Origin: Streptomyces sp. Je 1-332
GTDB lineage: Bacteria > Actinomycetota > Actinomycetes > Streptomycetales > Streptomycetaceae
DNA: 64,000 nt
Assembly: GCF_040730185.1 (NCBI RefSeq)
Contig: NZ_CP160402.1
Location: 2,914,001-2,978,000, forward strand
Reading direction: 5' to 3'
A model generated the notes under the pieces. The model did not search any database. It was not told the DNA's origin and saw nothing but the letters and a program-made list of their open reading frames with translations. This document shows, piece by piece, positions 9,154 through 17,345 of this stretch (the first letter of the stretch is position 1; every line of letters begins with the position of its first letter). Position numbers and translations under genes: made by a program.

Positions 9154-9540
9154 CGCCTCCACGACCCGGCCGCCACGCGAGGCGTCGCACCCCCGGGGCA
9201 TGCATGGCTGCACGGGGGTGCGGGGGCGCTGGGCGCTGCCCGGGTCGGGACGGGGCGGTGTTCTCCGTCGCCCGCACCACTGCACGGCGGCGGTTGCCGC
9301 TTTTCTCCCACCCGCCCACCCGCTCTGGAGCCTTCGGGCGGGCGCACGTCGCTCGCGTCAGTGTCCCGCGGCTGCCGTCGCCTTTTCTTCGGTGCGTGGA
9401 GGGTGCCGGGTGATCGGGTGGGTGGGTGGGGGAAATCCGCCGCGAAGCGGCGGGGCAAGGGACGGCGGCCCGCAGCCGCCGACGAACCACACACCGCAAA
9501 AGCCCAGCGCAGCGGCCCCGCAGGGGAGGACGGCAGCCCG
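9154..9540. repeat. Gene-free 387 bp with inverted pair of G4/hairpin elements
   Basis: No convincing gene. It holds two oppositely oriented copies of the G4 plus hairpin element. A plus-strand copy has G4 at 9416-9432 and a CCGCCGC-GAA-GCGGCGG hairpin at 9437-9453. A minus-strand copy has G4 at 9307-9321 and a GCGGC-GGTT-GCCGC hairpin at about 9288-9301. It lies between the nuclease and the large unknown gene, so it may terminate or attenuate transcription within the cassette or carry its own promoter. Confidence 0.65.
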
Positions 9541-11136
9541 ATGTCACTGATCGACAACCTCGCCCGCCTGGAGGCGGTGGCAACAGGCCGAGCCCAGCCA
9601 AGAGCAACGGCCCGGCACCGCCACCTCTCCCAGCGCCCCCTCGTCCTCGTCCCCCTCATCACCGCCGGCGAGGCAGGTGCCCCGCTCGGCGCGCTCGTCG
9701 GGACGGAGCGCACCTCGCCCCGCCTCCTCGTCGTACCCCAGCCCCGCGACCGCGACCTCCGCTTCACCTTCCTGGCACAACTCGCGGACACCGTCCTGGA
9801 GTACGTCGACTCGTTCACGGACGACGTCGAGGCGGCGGAGCGCAGCGAGACGGACCCGGAGACCGGCAAGCGGGTCAGGGTGGAGGTCGAACTCTGCTCG
9901 GAAGCCCCGCAGTTGATCGTCCCGAGCCGCGCCGGCATCGACTTCGTACGGCTCATCGGCCGCTCGACCCGCTTTCGCCGCACCGCCGAGCAGGACCCGG
10001 AGACGCCGTACCCCGCCCCGCCCCGCGTCCCCCTCCTCGGCCGCTGGCTGACCCACTTCGGGGAGCGGGCCCGCGTCCCCGGCTCCTCGCTGCTCGTCGC
10101 GATGACCGAACTGCTCTCCCGGCACTGGGCCACCGGTCAGTCCAGCCTGGAGGACCAGCACCTCGGCGCCCTGCTCGCCTGGATCGAGGCCCCGGAAGGA
10201 ACATCCGGGGCCGACGCCGCGCTCCGCGCCGAGCTGGCGCGGGACGCGGGCGGCCAGCTGCTCTGCCCACCCGCGGGGCCCGCCACGGACCCGGCGTTCG
10301 ACAACCACCTCCTCGCTCCGGCCATCGAGCGCTACGACCGCGCGCGCGGCGCCCTCGCCACCGCCGAGGACGGCGTCCAGTCGGACACCCGTCTCGCCGA
10401 ACTCGCCGCGGCCGAACGGGAGATCCGTTCCCTGATCGAGAGCAGGACCCGCCCCACCTGGGACGCGGTGTGGCGCGGCCTCGACGCGCTCTGCACGCTC
10501 CCCGAGGCCCCCCGCGCCGCCGACCGCTGGACCCGCGACCGCTGGTCGTTCACCGGCCACCGCGACCGCGTGACGGCGGGCGAACCCCCGCAGCCCCGCA
10601 GGGACGACGCGGTCACGGCGGCGAACAAGCTCGCCACGCGCGAGCGCGAGCAGGCCAGGCTCGAAGCCCAGGAAGCACTCGACGACCCCCTGGTGATGGC
10701 GGGCCGCCGGCTCGCGGGCGAGGCCTTCGCCGGTGAGGTGACCGAGGTGGTCATGGCGTACAGCGAGAGCAGGAGTCCGAGGCCACGCCCGCTGGTCACC
10801 GTCCGCACGGACGACCGCCCGCACCTGGCCGAGCGCGTGAAGGTGTACCGCTCGCTCCAGGGCAAGCCGCAGACAGCCGAGTTCGTGATGTACGAGGCGG
10901 AGGGCGGCGGCGCTTCCGTCGTGCTGCGCATTGTCGACAAGATGGGCCGCGGCAAGGAGGCCGAGCCCGGCTCCGTGCCGGAGAAGGGCGACCGGATCTG
11001 CTGGACCCTCTTCGAGCACGAGCAGCGCGGCGGACCCAAGCTCCCCGACCCCGAGGAGACGCCGTGGACCCACGGCGGCCCGCCGGGCGACGCCGCCGAG
11101 CGTCCTGACCCCGTGACGCCGGAGGACACCCTGTGA
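9541..11136 (+). CDS. Large protein of unknown function in nuclease-helicase cassette
   Basis: A 531-residue protein that I cannot place in a known family. It is soluble, highly charged, and has a helical middle region ('RLAELAAAEREIRSLIES', 'NKLATREREQARLEAQEAL') suggesting coiled-coil or helical-bundle structure. The C-terminal 100 residues look globular, with beta-type segments ('LVTVRTDDRPHLAERVKVY', 'SVVLRIVDKMGRGKEA'). ATG at 9541 has a GGGGAGGAC ribosome-binding site; the longer open frame to 9361 runs through the G4/hairpin repeat and is unlikely. Its stop overlaps the helicase start (GTGA), so the two are translationally coupled and probably work together. Confidence 0.75.
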   Translation: MSLIDNLARLEAVATGRAQPRATARHRHLSQRPLVLVPLITAGEAGAPLGALVGTERTSPRLLVVPQPRDRDLRFTFLAQLADTVLEYVDSFTDDVEAAERSETDPETGKRVRVEVELCSEAPQLIVPSRAGIDFVRLIGRSTRFRRTAEQDPETPYPAPPRVPLLGRWLTHFGERARVPGSSLLVAMTELLSRHWATGQSSLEDQHLGALLAWIEAPEGTSGADAALRAELARDAGGQLLCPPAGPATDPAFDNHLLAPAIERYDRARGALATAEDGVQSDTRLAELAAAEREIRSLIESRTRPTWDAVWRGLDALCTLPEAPRAADRWTRDRWSFTGHRDRVTAGEPPQPRRDDAVTAANKLATREREQARLEAQEALDDPLVMAGRRLAGEAFAGEVTEVVMAYSESRSPRPRPLVTVRTDDRPHLAERVKVYRSLQGKPQTAEFVMYEAEGGGASVVLRIVDKMGRGKEAEPGSVPEKGDRICWTLFEHEQRGGPKLPDPEETPWTHGGPPGDAAERPDPVTPEDTL

Positions 11137-12497
11137 GTCCGACCGCTCCCTTCGACCGCGCTTCGTTCGACCCCGGCGCGGCGGCCACCCGGGCCACGGA
11201 CGCGATCCTGCACGACACGCTGCACGGCGCGCACCGCGGCGTCGTCGTCGACTCGCCGCCCGGCGCGGGCAAGTCGACGCTCGTGGTCCGCGCGGCCCGT
11301 GAACTGGCCGCCGCAGGGCGCCCGTTGATGGTGATCGCCCAGACGAACGCCCAGGTCGACGACCTGATCCTGCGCATCGCCGAGAAGGATCCCGAGCTGC
11401 CGGTCGGCCGTCTGCACAGCAGCGACCCGGACGCGTACGACAAGGCCCTCGACGACCTGCCCTCCGTCCGTACGTCCACGAAGGCCGCCGACCTCGCCGG
11501 GCTCGACATCGTGGTGTCGACCGCGGCGAAGTGGGCGCACGTCGAGGCCGGCAAGCTCGACGCGCCCTGGCCGCACGCGATCGTGGACGAGGCGTATCAA
11601 ATGCGCTCGGACGCGCTGCTCGCGGTGGCCGGGCTCTTCGAGCGGGCCCTGTTCGTGGGCGACCCGGGGCAGCTCGACCCGTTCTCGATCGTGGGCGCCG
11701 AGCAGTGGGCCGGCCTCGCGTACGACCCCTCGGCGAGCGCGGTGACGACACTCCTCGCGCACAACCCCGAACTGCCCCAGCACCGCCTGCCGGTGTCCTG
11801 GCGGCTTCCGGCGTCGGCGGCCCCGCTGGTCTCGGCCGCGTTCTATCCGTACACGCCCTTCCGCAGCGGCACGGACCACGGCGACCGGCGGCTCAACTTC
11901 GGTGTGCCGTCGGATGGTTCGGGGCCGGACCGGGTGATCGACGAGGCGGCGGACTCGGGCTGGGGCCTGCTCGAACTGCCCGCGCGGAACACGCCGCGCA
12001 CCGACCCCGAGGCCGTACGCGCGGTGGCCCAGGTCGTCCGGCGCCTCCTGGACCGCGGCGGCGCGGCCACGTCGGAGCGCGGCCCGGAGCCCACTCCTCT
12101 GACGGCCGACCGCATCGCCGTCGGCACCGCGCACCGTGACCAGGCGGCGGCGGTGCGCGCGGCCCTCACGGAACTCGGCGTCACGGACGTCACGGTGGAC
12201 ACCGCCAACCGGCTCCAGGGCCGCGAGTTCGACGTGACGGTCGTGCTGCACCCGCTCTCCGGCCGCCCGGACGCCACCGCGTTCCACCTGGAGACGGGCC
12301 GCCTCTGCGTCCTGGCATCCCGCCACCGCCACGCCTGCATCGTGATCTGCCGCGCGGGCGTCAGCGAACTACTGGACGACCACCCGTCGACGGAACCGGT
12401 CCAACTGGGCGTAACGGTGAAGTTCCCGGACGGTTGGGAAGCGAACCACGCGGTACTGGCCCGCCTGGCCGAGCATCGCGTGGCGTGGCGCCCGTGA
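11133..12497 (+). CDS. SF1 helicase / AAA-domain ATPase
   Basis: A 454-residue superfamily-1 ATPase of the Upf1/Dna2-like type. Walker A is 'VVDSPPGAGKSTLVVRAA' (about residues 34-51), motif II 'AIVDEAYQM' (DEAY rather than DEAx-Q), motif III 'FVGDPGQLDPF', motif IV 'RLPVSWRLPAS', motif V 'TVDTANRLQGREFDVTVVL' and motif VI-like 'GRLCVLASRHRHACIV'. Motif VI lacks the usual 'ALTRA' text but keeps the Arg-rich core. It is short for the family, with little more than the motor. Coupled by GTGA overlap to the unknown protein upstream and preceded by the Cas4-like nuclease; nuclease plus helicase suggests end resection or attack on foreign DNA. Confidence 0.85.
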   Translation: MSPTAPFDRASFDPGAAATRATDAILHDTLHGAHRGVVVDSPPGAGKSTLVVRAARELAAAGRPLMVIAQTNAQVDDLILRIAEKDPELPVGRLHSSDPDAYDKALDDLPSVRTSTKAADLAGLDIVVSTAAKWAHVEAGKLDAPWPHAIVDEAYQMRSDALLAVAGLFERALFVGDPGQLDPFSIVGAEQWAGLAYDPSASAVTTLLAHNPELPQHRLPVSWRLPASAAPLVSAAFYPYTPFRSGTDHGDRRLNFGVPSDGSGPDRVIDEAADSGWGLLELPARNTPRTDPEAVRAVAQVVRRLLDRGGAATSERGPEPTPLTADRIAVGTAHRDQAAAVRAALTELGVTDVTVDTANRLQGREFDVTVVLHPLSGRPDATAFHLETGRLCVLASRHRHACIVICRAGVSELLDDHPSTEPVQLGVTVKFPDGWEANHAVLARLAEHRVAWRP

Positions 12498-12625
12498 CAT
12501 CCCACACCCCCTGGCCGCCGGAGGGCGGCGGGAAGCCCCACACCCCTAGGCCCCCCGCCCCCTTGCGCGGCAAGGGAGAATGGAAGACGGCCCCACGGCC
12601 GGAGAACGTACGAGGAGGACGAACC

Positions 12626-12991
12626 ATGGCGGAGCCCGAGCGGCCCCGGACCGAGCAGCGCCTGCGACCCGCGCCCCTGCTCTTCGAGCCCGCGGAAGCC
12701 GTCGCCGACCCGGAGCACTTCTTCGACCTGGAGTCGATGGAGGACCCGCGCGAGCTCCTGGCCCGTGCCACCGAGCTGACCCACGCCTTCCGGGCCGCGA
12801 CGGACCGTTCGGTCGAGTTCCAGGCGATCGCGGCGGCCCAGCTCGCCGACCCCCGGCGCTTCGACCGGCTGACGCCCGCCGCGATCGCCGAGCGCGCCCA
12901 GTGGACCGAGGACTACGCGAAGAAGATGGTCGAGTTCGGCCGGGATCTCCAGCGCGGGGCCGGCGCGGGTGGCGGCGGCCCGGAGGCCTGA
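12626..12991 (+). CDS. Small hypothetical protein downstream of helicase
   Basis: A 121-residue acidic protein, mostly helical by composition ('ARATELTHAFRAATDRSVEFQAIAAAQLAD'-type segments). No family recognised, no membrane segment. It starts at ATG 12626 with a strong GAGGAGGA ribosome-binding site, 128 bp after the helicase, so it may belong to the same transcript. Confidence 0.7.
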   Translation: MAEPERPRTEQRLRPAPLLFEPAEAVADPEHFFDLESMEDPRELLARATELTHAFRAATDRSVEFQAIAAAQLADPRRFDRLTPAAIAERAQWTEDYAKKMVEFGRDLQRGAGAGGGGPEA

Positions 12992-13129
12992 GGCGACCCC
13001 GGAGGAGTCCTCCGCGAGAAGGTCGCGGGGCATATGCCACGGGGCAAGGTACTCCCTCCCGCCCCTTGCTGTCCCGGTTTCTGGCAACTCTCCGAACTGG
13101 AACCCTCACCACCGGTAGATGTAGTTGCC

Positions 13130-13750
13130 ATGAGCAGCACACGTCTCCACCCGGCCCCCGCCCAGGACATCTCCGACGTCACCACCGAGGGAGCCGCCTG
13201 GCTCGCCTCCGCGGAAACGTATCCGCGCAGCACGCTCGCCCACTGGCGCAGCCGCCCCACCGCCCCAGCCGTCCTCCCCTGCGGCTCCGTTTTCGACGTG
13301 GTGAGCGTCCCCGCGGTCTTCGGCCGGCGGATGCTCGACCGCTTATGGGAAGACGGCCCCGGCTCGGGCCCCGTCGCCGCGCACCGCGGCCGCACGTTGC
13401 TCTTCGCCGCCCCCGGAACCGCCCAGCGGCTGCCCTCGCTCCTTGAGTGGGAGGAGTGGGGCCGTGCCGTGCCCGGCATCCTCTGCCACGGCACGGGGGA
13501 CGCCGTGACGGTGCCGCCGGTCACCGCGAAAACCCGTGATGCCGCGCCCTCCGGCCACCCCCAGGGCCACCTGGAATCGCGCTGGCTGGTGGCCCCCGAC
13601 GCCCGGCATCCCTGGCTTCCCGGGCCCGAGGTCATGCTCTGGGCCTGCGTCCGCGCGGCCCGCTCGGCGGCCGGCTCCGCGGTCCGTATATCGATTTTTC
13701 CTGGCGGCGATCAGAGTGCTAAGGTCTACGACGTCAGCAGGCGCCGCTAG
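13130..13750 (+). CDS. Primase/polymerase-domain-like protein reading into tRNA-Lys
   Basis: A 206-residue protein resembling streptomycete proteins annotated as bifunctional primase/polymerase N-terminal domain proteins ('PCGSVFDVVSVPAVFGRRML', 'GRTLLFAAPGTAQRLPSLLEWEEWG'). No catalytic acidic triad is obvious to me, so activity is uncertain. Codon 72 is TTA (13343-13345), the rare codon read by bldA tRNA in Streptomyces, so translation may be developmentally timed. The stop TAG lies inside the tRNA-Lys gene, giving a 10-bp overlap. The last residues 'YDVSRRR' are therefore encoded partly by the tRNA promoter and 5' end. Confidence 0.7.
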   Translation: MSSTRLHPAPAQDISDVTTEGAAWLASAETYPRSTLAHWRSRPTAPAVLPCGSVFDVVSVPAVFGRRMLDRLWEDGPGSGPVAAHRGRTLLFAAPGTAQRLPSLLEWEEWGRAVPGILCHGTGDAVTVPPVTAKTRDAAPSGHPQGHLESRWLVAPDARHPWLPGPEVMLWACVRAARSAAGSAVRISIFPGGDQSAKVYDVSRRR

Positions 13751-13814
13751 CTCAGTTGGTTAGAGCAGCTGACTCTTAATCAGCGGGTCCGGGGTTCGAG
13801 TCCCTGGCGGCGCA
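13741..13814 (+). tRNA. tRNA-Lys (anticodon CTT), copy 1
   Basis: A 74-nt cloverleaf: acceptor GCGCCGC/GCGGCGC, D stem GCTC/GAGC, anticodon stem GCTGA/TCAGC with loop CTCTTAA (anticodon CTT), T stem CGGGG/CCCTG with loop TTCGAGT, discriminator A, CCA not encoded. Identical over its whole length to the tRNA at 38890-38963. Confidence 0.97.
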
Positions 13815-13821
13815 CAGACAG

Positions 13822-13855
13822 AAAGAAGCCCCTCGCGCAAGCGGGGGGCTTCTTT
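13822..13855 (+). terminator. Hairpin terminator after tRNA-Lys copy 1
   Basis: An 11-bp perfect outer stem (AAAGAAGCCCC at 13822-13832 with GGGGCTTCTTT at 13845-13855) and a small inner GC stem, ending in TTT. Placed directly after the tRNA, and it also faces the convergent M6 peptidase gene. Confidence 0.85.
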
Positions 13856-13922
13856 CATGCCCGATGCCCCGGTGAGGACCCGGCGGCACCCGCCCGTGAG
13901 CCACCCGCCGGCGGAGACCACC

Positions 13923-15209
13923 TCAGCCCACCGACACGTTCACCGTCCACGCCCCGGACGCCGTCCGCCCCTCGACCTCGACGCGCACGTCCTCGTCCTC
14001 GTCCGGCACCGTGAAGCTCTCCCCCGCCACCACCGGCGCGTCCGCGAGCGGCGGATACACCGAGTCGCCCCAGCACGCCTCCGACCGAGGATGGGCGTCG
14101 AGGACCTCGACCGGGCCGCCGCCGGACGGCGCCTCGTTGCGTACGCGATAGACGAGCACCCCCTCGGCGCACGTCGCGCGGTCGTTGCCCTGCGCGTCGC
14201 GCGCCTCGAAGGCGATCGCGCTGCCGCGCCCCGTGCGGACGACCGCGAGCTTGGTGCCGCCGACGCCCCCGCGCGCGGGCCGCTTCGACAGCGGCTCCAG
14301 CGTCAGCCGCCGCCCCTCGCCCTCCACGCACGCCACCTGCCGCCGGTCGAGCCAGCCGAGCTTCCACTTGTGCCAGCCGAAGAGGTCGGGGGAGAGCCCG
14401 AACTGGCTGCCCATGACGTCCCAGTCGCCGACGTGCGTGTCCCAGTCGCCCTCGCCCTCCGTCGGCCGGTGGTAGAGGTCGGGCAGGTCGAAGACGTGAC
14501 CGGTCTCGTGGGCGAGGACGTTGCGGTCCGGCGGATGCCGCTCGAAGACCGTGACGATGCGCTTGATGTCCGTACCGTCGGCCCGCATCGGCCGGTCGAA
14601 GTTGACGACCTTCGTCGCGTCGGAGTTGACGCCCGGCGCGTCCGGGTCGGCGACGAAGTAGACGACGTCGTACCGCGAGAAGTCGACGTGCGGATCGGCG
14701 GCGCTCATCGCGTCCCGCAGGTAGGCGCTGCGCTTGGAGGCGTTCCAGTCGCGCTGTATGGCGTACGAGGTGGAGTCGTCCGGCATCTCCACCCACTCGC
14801 GCTGCGGGTGCGGGCGCAGGGCGAACCTTCCGTAGGAGGCGCGGTCGAAGAACTGGCTCGTGGCCGGGAAGTAGTCGGCCACCAGCTCCTCGGGGGCGAT
14901 CTGGGGCGGGGAGTCGGGGAAGGAGAGGAAGACCATCACCGCGTCGAGGGCCCGGTCGGGGCGCGTGTAGGCGCCGTTCCAGGAGTCAAGGCCCTCCGAG
15001 TGATGCGCCGGTGTGCGCTGGAGCGCGCACGGGACCACCGGGGTCTCGGCGATGGCGGGACCCGCGACCAGCCCCGTTGCGGCGAGTGCGGTCAGGGACG
15101 TAAAGGCGGCGGCCGTGCTGCGCAACCGGGGTCTCTCCCCTCCACGGGTGAGTCCCCAGGGGGGTAGCTGACGCGGCACGTCCACCTCCGGGTGCGGGTT
15201 ACGGGGCAT
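13923..15209 (-). CDS. Secreted M6-family (immune inhibitor A-like) metallopeptidase
   Basis: A 428-residue exported zinc protease. A long signal region ends near residue 54 ('LTALAATGLVAGPAIAETP'). The zinc site is 'LAHETGHVFDLPDLYH', the HExxHxxGxxD signature of M6 peptidases, at about residue 235. A downstream 'DVMGSQFGLSPDLFGWHKWKLGWL' carries the conserved Met-turn and the tryptophans typical of the family. The C-terminal region ('EVEGRTASGAWTVNVSVG') looks like a beta domain. ATG 15209 chosen; the open frame upstream is probably leader DNA. Alone on the minus strand, facing tRNA-Lys. Confidence 0.88.
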   Translation of the reverse strand: MPRNPHPEVDVPRQLPPWGLTRGGERPRLRSTAAAFTSLTALAATGLVAGPAIAETPVVPCALQRTPAHHSEGLDSWNGAYTRPDRALDAVMVFLSFPDSPPQIAPEELVADYFPATSQFFDRASYGRFALRPHPQREWVEMPDDSTSYAIQRDWNASKRSAYLRDAMSAADPHVDFSRYDVVYFVADPDAPGVNSDATKVVNFDRPMRADGTDIKRIVTVFERHPPDRNVLAHETGHVFDLPDLYHRPTEGEGDWDTHVGDWDVMGSQFGLSPDLFGWHKWKLGWLDRRQVACVEGEGRRLTLEPLSKRPARGGVGGTKLAVVRTGRGSAIAFEARDAQGNDRATCAEGVLVYRVRNEAPSGGGPVEVLDAHPRSEACWGDSVYPPLADAPVVAGESFTVPDEDEDVRVEVEGRTASGAWTVNVSVG

Positions 15210-15536
15210 CCCACCCACCCTGTGACGCTTTTTTCCATTACGCCCTGTTTGACTGACCCAGCCGGGTGACGCGCCACTCCCGGAGCGCTCACGGAACGTC
15301 ACAAGTTGTCGCCGGGTGGATTGAGGCGTAAAGGAAGCAGTACACGTGCGAGCAGAAACGATCTGCCGCCGGGTGGGCGCCACATCCACGCCGGGCATGC
15401 GTCTGTCCTATGCCTACCGTGGCCGCCACGCGCCGCCGCTCTGTGGCTGGATGCGCCCTCGGGCCAGCCCCTATGATCGGCACACTTTCCTGCGCGGGCC
15501 CGGCCTCGCCGAACAACTGCACTGCGGGAGCAAGTG
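15210..15536. promoter_or_regulatory. 327-bp divergent intergenic region
   Basis: Lies between the M6 peptidase and the c-di-GMP enzyme. No gene seen. It contains a good -10 hexamer TATGAT at 15472-15477, correctly oriented for the downstream plus-strand gene; a matching -35 is not clear. An A/T-rich patch near 15225-15255 could serve the peptidase promoter. Confidence 0.4.
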
Positions 15537-17342
15537 GTGAACGGAACGTCTGAAGGCCAAGCGCCCACAGCGGTCACAGCACCCGACCTCGCCAGGGCGC
15601 CCATCACGGAGCGTCGCCATCCGGGGCAGCGGCCCGACCACCGGGCCGCTTTCGCCGCCGCCCCTCTCGCCCTCGGGGTCGTGGACGGCGACGGCCTCGT
15701 CGTCGATGCCAACGACGCGCTCGCCGAGCTGCTCGGCGCGTCCCCGGACGAGCTCGTGGGACGTCTCGCCGCCGATCTGGTGGACCTGGCGTCGGACGCG
15801 CGCACCTGGCACGCCTATCGCGAGGTGCTCCGCGGCCGGCAGGCGAAGCTGCGTTGCACCCGGCGCCTGAAACACCCCGACGGGCACTCGCCGTGGGTCC
15901 AGATCACCGTCTCGCCGATGCCCGGCGGGCGTACGGTGCTGCTCGCCGCCACCGACATCAGCGCGCGCCGCGAGCTCCAGGCCCGGCTGCGGCATCTGCA
16001 GATGCACGACCCCGTGACCCGGCTGCCCAACCGCAGCCTGTTCTTCGAGCGGCTGGCCGCCGCGCTCGAAGCGGGGGCGTACGACGACACGGGAACCGGC
16101 CGGATCGGGCTCTGCTATCTGGACCTGGACGGATTCAAGGCGGTCAACGACACCCTCGGCCACCGGGTCGGCGACCGGCTGCTCGCGGCGGTCGCGGAGC
16201 GGCTGACGCGCTGCGCCGACGAGGCCGGTCACGGCAGGACGTCGGTGCCGCTGGTCGCGCGGCTCGGCGGCGACGAGTTCGCGCTGCTGGTGGAGGACTC
16301 GACGGGCACGGACCAGCTCGCCGACCTCGCCGACGCGGCGCTCAAGGCGTTGCAGGACCCCTTCGATCTGTCGGGCCAGCGGCTCTCGGTCTCGGCATCG
16401 ATCGGCGTGGTGGAGCGCCGCGCGGCCGGGACGACCACCACCTGTCTCATGCAGGCGGCCGACACGACGCTGTACTGGGCGAAGTCGGACGGCAAGGCGC
16501 GCTGGACGCTCTTCGACCCCGAGCGCAACGCCCACCGCATGACCCGCCAGACACTGTCGAGTTCCCTTCGCCCGGCCGTCGAGCGCGGCGAATTCCTGCT
16601 GGACTACCAGCCGTTGGTGCGACTTGAGGACGGCGGTGTGCGGGGGGTCGAGGCGCTGGTGCGGTGGCAGCATCCGCGCTTCGGTCTCCTGACGCCGAAT
16701 CGGTTCATCGCACTGGCGGAGGAGGACGGTTCGATCGTGCAGCTGGGCCGCTGGGTGCTGCGGACGGCATGCCGCCAGGCCCGGCAGTGGCAGCTGGACC
16801 ACCCGGAGCGGCCGCCGGTCTTCGTGAGCGTCAATGTCGCGGTGCGGCAGGTGTGGGACTCGGACCTGGTGGCCGATGTGGCGGAGATCCTCGCCGAGAC
16901 GGAACTCTCCCCCGAACTACTGCAGTTGGAGCTCACGGAATCAGCGGTGATGGGCTCGGCGGGCCGCCCGCTCCAAGCTCTCCAGTCGCTCAGCGACATG
17001 GGGGTGCGGATCGCCATCGACGACTTCGGCACGGGGTACTCGAACCTCGCGTACCTGAGCCGGCTCCCGGTCTCCGTCCTCAAGCTGGACGGCTCCTTCG
17101 TACGTGGCTTCCAGTACGACGCGGAAGCGGGCGAGGCGCACATCAACCCCGCCGACGAGGTCATCGTCGAGGCCCTGGTGCAACTGGCGCACCGGCTCGG
17201 CCTGACCGTCACCGCGGAGTGCGTGGAAACCTCGTCCCAGGCGGCGCGGCTGCGGCGGATCGGCTGCGACACCGGGCAGGGGTGGCTGTACTCCCGCCCG
17301 GTGGCGCCGGATCGTATCTCCGCCTTGCTGGCGGCGGGTTGA
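15537..17342 (+). CDS. PAS-GGDEF-EAL cyclic di-GMP enzyme
   Basis: A 601-residue cytoplasmic protein that makes and/or degrades cyclic di-GMP. Domains: PAS (about 35-150, 'LALGVVDGDGLVVDANDALA'), GGDEF (about 160-330, intact 'ARLGGDEFALL'), EAL (about 345-600, intact 'GVEALVRWQHP', 'LELTESAV', 'AIDDFGTGYSNLAYL', 'VLKLDGSFV', 'TAECVET'). Both active sites look complete. The RxxD inhibitory site normally five residues before GGDEF is not present ('RTSVPLVARLGGDEF'), so product inhibition may be weak. No transmembrane segments, unlike several streptomycete paralogues. GTG 15537 is six bases after GGGAG; GTG 15534 is possible. Confidence 0.9.
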   Translation: MNGTSEGQAPTAVTAPDLARAPITERRHPGQRPDHRAAFAAAPLALGVVDGDGLVVDANDALAELLGASPDELVGRLAADLVDLASDARTWHAYREVLRGRQAKLRCTRRLKHPDGHSPWVQITVSPMPGGRTVLLAATDISARRELQARLRHLQMHDPVTRLPNRSLFFERLAAALEAGAYDDTGTGRIGLCYLDLDGFKAVNDTLGHRVGDRLLAAVAERLTRCADEAGHGRTSVPLVARLGGDEFALLVEDSTGTDQLADLADAALKALQDPFDLSGQRLSVSASIGVVERRAAGTTTTCLMQAADTTLYWAKSDGKARWTLFDPERNAHRMTRQTLSSSLRPAVERGEFLLDYQPLVRLEDGGVRGVEALVRWQHPRFGLLTPNRFIALAEEDGSIVQLGRWVLRTACRQARQWQLDHPERPPVFVSVNVAVRQVWDSDLVADVAEILAETELSPELLQLELTESAVMGSAGRPLQALQSLSDMGVRIAIDDFGTGYSNLAYLSRLPVSVLKLDGSFVRGFQYDAEAGEAHINPADEVIVEALVQLAHRLGLTVTAECVETSSQAARLRRIGCDTGQGWLYSRPVAPDRISALLAAG

Positions 17343-17345
17343 GGG

